A stretch of 64,000 bases of DNA from Tetrahymena thermophila SB210 (Eukaryota > Ciliophora > Oligohymenophorea > Hymenostomatida > Tetrahymenidae), in assembly GCF_000189635.1 (NCBI RefSeq), contig NW_002476440.1, positions 204,781 through 268,780 on the forward strand. Reading direction: 5' to 3'. Of this stretch, positions 62,469 to 64,000 are shown in pieces (position 1 is the stretch's first letter; each line of letters starts with the position of its first letter). A program made the translations under genes and the position numbers. The notes under the pieces are model-generated. The model saw only the letters and a program-made list of their open reading frames with translations. It made no database searches and had not been told where the DNA came from.

Positions 62469-64000
62469 TCAAATAAATTATTCAGCAGAACCAATGTCTA
62501 TACATCTTTAATGTGGCTTTTATTAAAAAAGATTAATTAAAATTAAAAAAAATAAAAATAAAAATAAATTACGCTTAAAGAATTAAACTTAGAATAATTA
62601 TATTAAGTAGTCTAATTACTCTAGAGAATCAAATTATTATTTTTAACTTAAAGAATCTACTTGTTTTTGATATTCTAAAGATTTTACTGATTTTTTATAT
62701 TTAAGATAATCTTCTTTTTCTTTAATTTTTAATGGTATTTTAAGCTTTATCTAAACATTTTGTAGACTAATTTCCATTTCTGGTATGCTTTAAAAGAAAC
62801 ATGTTTATTTTTAATGAATTTATTTAATGATTTTAAAGATATTATTTTTGATAATTGTTCTTTTACAAAAATCATTAATTTAGACTTCGAACTGCTTAAA
62901 ATTATTCCCATTACTATTAGCAAGAAACAAAAAAAGAAAAAATAATCGATAAATATTTGAGATATTTCTATCAATGTTTAGATTTATGGATTTTAACTTT
63001 ATATTGCTAATAGAAAAATCTTCAATATAATAAGACTATAAGATGCTATCTCACACTTTTATATGCTAAATGAAATAAAAGGATTATTCTAGGATATTAT
63101 TTTAATATATTAGTATATAAGTATTGTAATCGCTAGGATTGCAGTATATTAGTTATTTCTAGATAATAAAGTATATAAATAAATGATAGCAATCTTTAAA
63201 TAAATTCTAATGAATTCCCAATAGTAATATTTATCTTTTAATTCTCCATAGTAATAACCGTATTTATATTTGATTAGACACTAATCTAATTTTTTCCTGT
63301 TTTTTTTAATTTAATTTAGAAGTACTAATGGGAAGAGAGTCCAAAAACTTAAAACTGATAAAGAGAAAGGATATAGATATTTAACTATACTGGCTTCGTA
63401 GCATTCTATAGTTAAATCAATAGGATTATAAAGATGACTTCCTATTTCTCTACAAGTAAGTGATTTTGAAAAATAGGATATCTAACTCATTTAAAAGTAA
63501 ATAAAAATTATATGAAATAGCAAATAAAAGTGGTATTTTCTTAATCTCACTTTTACAATTTATTCATAAAGCATAAGAGTCAAAGGGATAAAAACGAGTG
63601 CTATTATAGGTACCAAAAATTAAACTAAGGTATAAAATAATATTTTATTTAGTTTTTGAATAATACCTTCACTAACAAGACAATCCATTCCCAATTAAAT
63701 TTATCTATCACCAGACCCAAATATCTCATTCAAGAAATTAAAATTAATTGAAATAACTTTTGGTTGTTATATTAGTATAGATGATATTTGATAGTAGTTT
63801 AAAATTATTTTTATGTAAAATCCAGAATAGTCTTATATACTGTTACTGCTAATTGGAATTATTTTTAATTTTCTCAAATAATAACATGTTTAAGTATACT
63901 TAAATTTTTTAACAAAAATATTTAAAACATTCAAGAAGTATGCTTCAAACAATATTATTTTTAAAACCAAGTAAATCCATTAATTGAGCTTAGGACCACA
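62469..64000 (-). CDS. Giant multidomain membrane protein, paralogue E (5' part beyond window)
   Basis: Only the 3' part is in the window: exon from the right edge to 62573 (476 codons), intron 62517-62572 (56 nt, phase 0) and last exon 62516-62469, ending EQFI and TGA. The visible protein starts at the last cysteine (CGPKL) of the membrane-proximal Cys-rich module. It continues through the whole polytopic membrane region and the Gln/Lys tail. The intron must be spliced because its length differs from B and C by non-multiples of three. The hydrophobic helix after IEISQIF is almost the same as in B. Confidence 0.85.

Noticed and set aside
605-64000. Interpretation of the whole window as non-coding or pseudogenic because standard stops abound
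   Set aside because: With the ciliate code, the giant genes stay open for almost 2,900 codons in each of B and C, which chance or decay cannot explain.
1-64000. CRISPR arrays, bacterial operons, riboswitches
   Set aside because: No direct repeats with unique spacers and no prokaryotic gene organisation. The genetic code and introns are eukaryotic (ciliate).

Overview
The window looks like ciliate DNA, most likely Tetrahymena. It is extremely AT-rich, its genes read only if TAA and TAG are sense codons (Gln) with TGA as the sole stop, its introns are short and AT-rich, and its 120-nt 5S rRNA matches the Tetrahymena type as I remember it. Two runs of exactly 100 N (503-602 and 49525-49624) mark scaffold gaps. 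The sequence alone does not say whether this is germline or somatic DNA.

Layout. Most of the window is a tandem family of giant minus-strand genes, here called A (605-9446, 3' end in a gap), B (13749-23122, complete), C (25000-34026, complete), D (49625-55634, 3' third lost at a gap) and E (62469 to beyond the right end). Each encodes a roughly 2,910-residue surface protein: signal peptide, short Cys-rich segment, long WD40/quinoprotein-like beta-propeller region, parallel beta-helix, second Cys-rich (growth-factor-receptor-like) module, several transmembrane helices and a Gln-rich tail. Two introns lie at conserved positions; their lengths vary without breaking phase.

5S rRNA clusters sit upstream of A (5 genes), C (5) and D (3) on the same strand as the giant genes; a solitary plus-strand copy lies at 47876-47995. 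That makes 14 genes, in repeats of about 264 bp, 13 with the same sequence by eye and one with a single substitution. The B-C spacer has lost its 5S cluster through a deletion of about 2.6 kb whose junction is visible.

Between the C and D blocks (37.8-49.5 kb), and again between D and E, lies a second kind of sequence: a small secreted-protein gene (intact at 59576, frameshifted at 38478), decayed gene remnants, a GPI-anchored beta-lactamase-like serine hydrolase (41361-42521), a small secreted protein with an endosulfine-like motif (45056-45430), a spliced polytopic membrane protein (45684-47301), and two short inverted-repeat elements of Tc1/mariner/pogo type. Fragments of unrelated genes are scattered here: a dynein heavy-chain scrap, leucine-rich-repeat tails and a truncated piece of the giant-gene family.

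Interpretation. The region appears to be a segmentally duplicating locus in which surface-protein genes and 5S rRNA clusters were copied together, then diversified by deletion, small insertions and pseudogenisation. The surface genes are plausible variable or adhesion/receptor-like proteins, but their function is not established by the sequence.
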